Shown one piece after another: positions 61,825 through 64,000 of a stretch of DNA of 64,000 nucleotides. How positions within the stretch are numbered: position 1 is the stretch's first letter; each line of letters starts with the position of its first letter. The DNA is from Terriglobales bacterium (GTDB taxonomy: Bacteria > Acidobacteriota > Terriglobia > Terriglobales > Acidobacteriaceae). The notes under the pieces were generated by a model. That model did no database searches. It saw only the letters and a program-made list of their open reading frames with translations, and had not been told where the DNA came from. The stretch is taken from NCBI GenBank assembly GCA_025934735.1, contig JAICWP010000006.1:186001-250000 (forward strand), given 5' to 3'. Both the position numbers and the translations under genes were made by a program.

Positions 61825-62598
61825 ATGCGAAAAACGGCTTTCTTGATGGCTGTCCTGCTGCTCTCCGCTGTCTGGGTAGTCGCACAGACTGCGGGTACGG
61901 GTCAGGCGGGCACGCCCACACAATCACCGTCTCAAAACAGCTCTATGCAGAATAGCGGCGCGGCACCGGCTCCTCAGACAGGGACCGCGACGGGACAGAA
62001 CCCGGGAAACAGCCAGACCGGAACCAATCCCACCGCCACAACTACTCCCAACACGCAAACCGCTCCACAGACTGGCACTGCGACCCAACCCGGCGCCACG
62101 AACCAGGCGGGGGCCACTCCCCAAGCCGCGGCCGGACCGCAGACCACCATTGAAGGCTGCCTGAGCGGCACCCCCGGTCAGTACAGCCTGGTCACCAAAT
62201 CCGGCCAGGTGTATGCGTTGAGCGGCGATGGTTCCATGCTCGGCGATCATGTCGGCCAGGACGTGAAGGTCACGGGCGCGGAGAGCAGCGGCGGCGCAGC
62301 CGGCGCGGCCTCTTCAACTCCGGGGACCGCAGCGGGGAATACGAGCGGTGGAACGCCTTATGGTTCCACCGGCACTGCCACCTCGCAACCAGGCGCAGCC
62401 ACGCAGGCACAGCCGGGGGCGATGGCGGGTCAAACCAACACTGGTCAGCCGGGCAGCAGTTCAGGTTCCGCGGCCAATTCGCCGGCGGCCTCGGCACAGC
62501 CTCAAGCGGGAACGCCGGCCATGGGTAGTGGGCCGCGATTCCAGGTCAGCAATCTGGAAAAAGTTTCCGGCTTCTGCAACATGCCTCAGCTGCACTAA
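61825..62598 (+). CDS. Secreted low-complexity protein with DUF5818-like core
   Basis: This protein of about 257 residues from ATG 61825 lies behind GGAGGT. It has a signal peptide (1-22), then long Thr/Gln/Gly/Ala/Pro-rich stretches. A central 50-residue core has TIEGCLSGTPGQYSLVTKSG, then YALSGDGSMLGDHVGQDVKVTG. This core pattern recurs in acidobacterial secreted proteins (DUF5818-like). Function unknown; low complexity suggests an extracellular or envelope role. Confidence 0.75.
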   Translation: MRKTAFLMAVLLLSAVWVVAQTAGTGQAGTPTQSPSQNSSMQNSGAAPAPQTGTATGQNPGNSQTGTNPTATTTPNTQTAPQTGTATQPGATNQAGATPQAAAGPQTTIEGCLSGTPGQYSLVTKSGQVYALSGDGSMLGDHVGQDVKVTGAESSGGAAGAASSTPGTAAGNTSGGTPYGSTGTATSQPGAATQAQPGAMAGQTNTGQPGSSSGSAANSPAASAQPQAGTPAMGSGPRFQVSNLEKVSGFCNMPQLH

Positions 62599-62619
62599 GG
62601 AACGGAAATGATCAACTGG

Positions 62620-62647
62620 ACCGGCGCACCCTGCGCCGGTTTTTTTT
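62620..62647 (+). terminator. Intrinsic terminator of the secreted protein gene
   Basis: ACCGGCGCA pairs perfectly with TGCGCCGGT around a 3-nt loop, followed by a run of seven T. Confidence 0.9.
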
Positions 62648-62648
62648 G

Positions 62649-63143
62649 CTAGCGAGCCAGCCCTTCGGCAATGTCGCCGGCAATGGGCAATTTGAAGCGC
62701 TCGCCCTGATACGCCTTGATCATGCAGTAGATCCACAGCACCAGGCTCACAATACCCAGCGCCCACAGCATGAACAGCCCGCCGGCCCAGCGAGCATTCA
62801 TCCCTCCGTGCCATCCTCCTCCCCACCACCAGCCGAGTCCGAACACAATCGCGATAACGCCGCGCAAGATGTGCAGCCCGCCGAAGGTAACGATGGACTG
62901 CGCCGCGTGATAGCGCACGTAGGGACGGCGGTCAATGAGGTAGAAGATGATCCCCGTCAGCCAGCCCAGCACGTAGCTGAGCAGCGCCGCTGTATTTTCC
63001 GAAAGCCCCGAATGCACTTGCGCCACAGGAACTGGAGCGGGTGCTGCCGTGCCCGCGAGCGTCGCGGCTTGCGGCTGTCCGCAAACCTGGCAGAAGCGCG
63101 CTGTATCCGGCAGATTGGCGCCACACTTGGTGCAGTAGGCCAT
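62649..63143 (-). CDS. DUF4870-type membrane protein with N-terminal zinc ribbon
   Basis: This 164-residue protein from ATG 63143 follows GAGGTGAG. A zinc ribbon (AYCTKCGANL...CQVCGQ) leads into three or four hydrophobic segments containing LSYVLGWLTGIIFYLID and VRYHAAQSI, typical of DUF4870. Unknown function; such proteins are common envelope proteins. Confidence 0.85.
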   Translation of the reverse strand: MAYCTKCGANLPDTARFCQVCGQPQAATLAGTAAPAPVPVAQVHSGLSENTAALLSYVLGWLTGIIFYLIDRRPYVRYHAAQSIVTFGGLHILRGVIAIVFGLGWWWGGGWHGGMNARWAGGLFMLWALGIVSLVLWIYCMIKAYQGERFKLPIAGDIAEGLAR

Positions 63144-63277
63144 AGGCTCACCTCGCGAGGATGGACTCGCAGCCACAGAGGGCAATTCAGCCTACCCCGC
63201 CTCGGGCGAGTTTGTACAGAAGGGGCAAATTGGGATTGTAAGGAGTGACAAAGCTGTTATCGCCAGCAATGACCGGT

Positions 63278-63871
63278 TTATTCCGGCGTGCTCGGGTGCC
63301 GTTCACGTAACTCGCTGGCCGTGCGGGTAGCGATCTGATCCATTAGCCGGGATACGAGCGCATCTTCGGTAACAGTGTCTTCAGCAGTGACAATACCGGA
63401 TGTCCACGACTCCGGATCTCCGCCGCGCATTATTCGATAGTTCACGGTTGCATCGTGCCGGAGCCGGCGCAGAGCTGCAGAATCGTACACCTTCCCGATA
63501 GTTACACTGGTGCCGATGGCGCCTGGCGGGGTGGTGCCAACCCTGGGCGTTCCAACCGGCTGTACGTCTACCAGTTCGGTATAAAGAACGAAGCCGCAGT
63601 CTTCCTTCTGCGCCTTCGGATCGGGACCGCTGGTGGAGTCGAGCGCAACCGCCGTAATCCGCGCTGCCGTGCCCTTCTTGACCTCTTTCTTTTTGTTTGT
63701 CCTCTCCAGCGCCCTGATCAATTCCTTCTGCTGCCATTCCGCACTCACTGCCTGATGGGAGCGGTTCTCCAGCACAGCGACACACACTCGGATCGGCTCC
63801 TGGTTCTGAGCGGCAAGCGCGAGTGGGCATGAGAAAACAATCGCGAGCAGGGGAAGCATCAGGTGCCGCAT
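63278..63871 (-). CDS. Exported hypothetical protein
   Basis: This 197-residue protein has a signal peptide (MRHLMLPLLAIVFSCPLALAA). The mature part begins with alternating strands RVCVAVLENRS followed by a Lys-rich segment. A later stretch TEDALVSRLMDQIATRTASEL is helical. It resembles secreted acidobacterial proteins of unknown function that share an N-terminal CsgG/curli-like 'VAVLENRS' start; this link is tentative. Confidence 0.65.
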   Translation of the reverse strand: MRHLMLPLLAIVFSCPLALAAQNQEPIRVCVAVLENRSHQAVSAEWQQKELIRALERTNKKKEVKKGTAARITAVALDSTSGPDPKAQKEDCGFVLYTELVDVQPVGTPRVGTTPPGAIGTSVTIGKVYDSAALRRLRHDATVNYRIMRGGDPESWTSGIVTAEDTVTEDALVSRLMDQIATRTASELRERHPSTPE

Positions 63872-64000
63872 GGGCTTGCCTCCATTCCACCGGACATCGG
63901 AATTGTACCTCCTGCTTGGGAAAACCTATAGCGGAACTGATCCGTAGCTATGGGATTGCACATGTTGCCCGCCTCATATGAGCAGAGACAACCGGTGACC
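63872..64000. other. Right window edge, no gene recognised
   Basis: The last 130 bases show no open frame or motif I can support. They may contain the upstream region of the 63278-63871 gene. Confidence 0.3.

Overview
The window looks like a chromosomal segment of a GC-rich Gram-negative bacterium, most probably an acidobacterium (Acidobacteriota). This is inferred from the gene families: lpxC, WGxxGxxG-type tails, DUF1275, PilZ regulators, Tat-exported TIM-barrel proteins and many secreted amidohydrolases. Acidobacteria are also the group in which tRNAs with 9-bp acceptor stems have been described. No rRNA gene or CRISPR array was seen.

Layout. Positions 1-7.3 kb hold RNA-modification and small metabolic genes: tgt (cut by the left edge), a DinB-fold protein, a PEP mutase/isocitrate lyase-type enzyme, a hotdog thioesterase, mnmG, an fmdB-type zinc ribbon and rsmI. 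Positions 7.7-15.3 kb hold a large 7TM-GAF-GGDEF-HD-GYP signalling protein, a membrane glycosyltransferase, a secreted LolA-like protein and a short-chain dehydrogenase. Positions 18.5-33.4 kb hold lpxC, a PilZ regulator, folK, an HU protein, two paralogous exported amidohydrolases, DoxX, CBS proteins, a second dehydrogenase, DUF1275, an exported TIM-barrel protein, a degenerate receiver, an MJ1255-type glycosyltransferase, a threonine dehydratase-like enzyme and an AhpD-like protein. Positions 33.7-39.5 kb are a five-gene nitrate reduction cluster: a NarK transporter fused to a cytochrome-b-like membrane domain, a molybdopterin reductase, a four-cluster ferredoxin subunit, a Rieske protein and a small membrane protein. 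Positions 41.3-55.7 kb are a complete minus-strand nuoA-N operon with fused nuoCD. Positions 56-64 kb hold a gluconolactonase-like protein, a NagB-like deaminase, RidA, a D-threonine aldolase-like enzyme, an amino-acid permease, a methyltransferase and several secreted or membrane proteins.

The most unusual part is a compact accessory island of about 3 kb at 15.5-18.5 kb, between the dehydrogenase gene and lpxC. It is bracketed by nested exact direct repeats: an 18-mer outside and a 15-mer inside. It carries a transposase with an N-terminal SWIM zinc finger and a DDE core, two small zinc-ribbon genes, a coiled-coil/winged-helix gene, a small coiled-coil gene and two tandem tRNA genes with encoded CCA ends. 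One tRNA folds with a 9-bp acceptor stem and a 3-bp T stem, a long variable arm, G73 and anticodon GCA. These are serine-type identity features combined with a cysteine anticodon. The other has anticodon UUA, which reads the stop codon UAA, and an abnormal elbow (9-nt T loop, no GG in the D loop). Together they look like a mobile missense-plus-ochre suppressor tRNA pair. A divergent promoter region in the island has both -35 boxes inside one perfect dyad and probably gives a leaderless transcript.

Many coordinates, especially starts, are my choices from ribosome-binding sites and family lengths. No database search was possible. Functional names rest on motif recognition.
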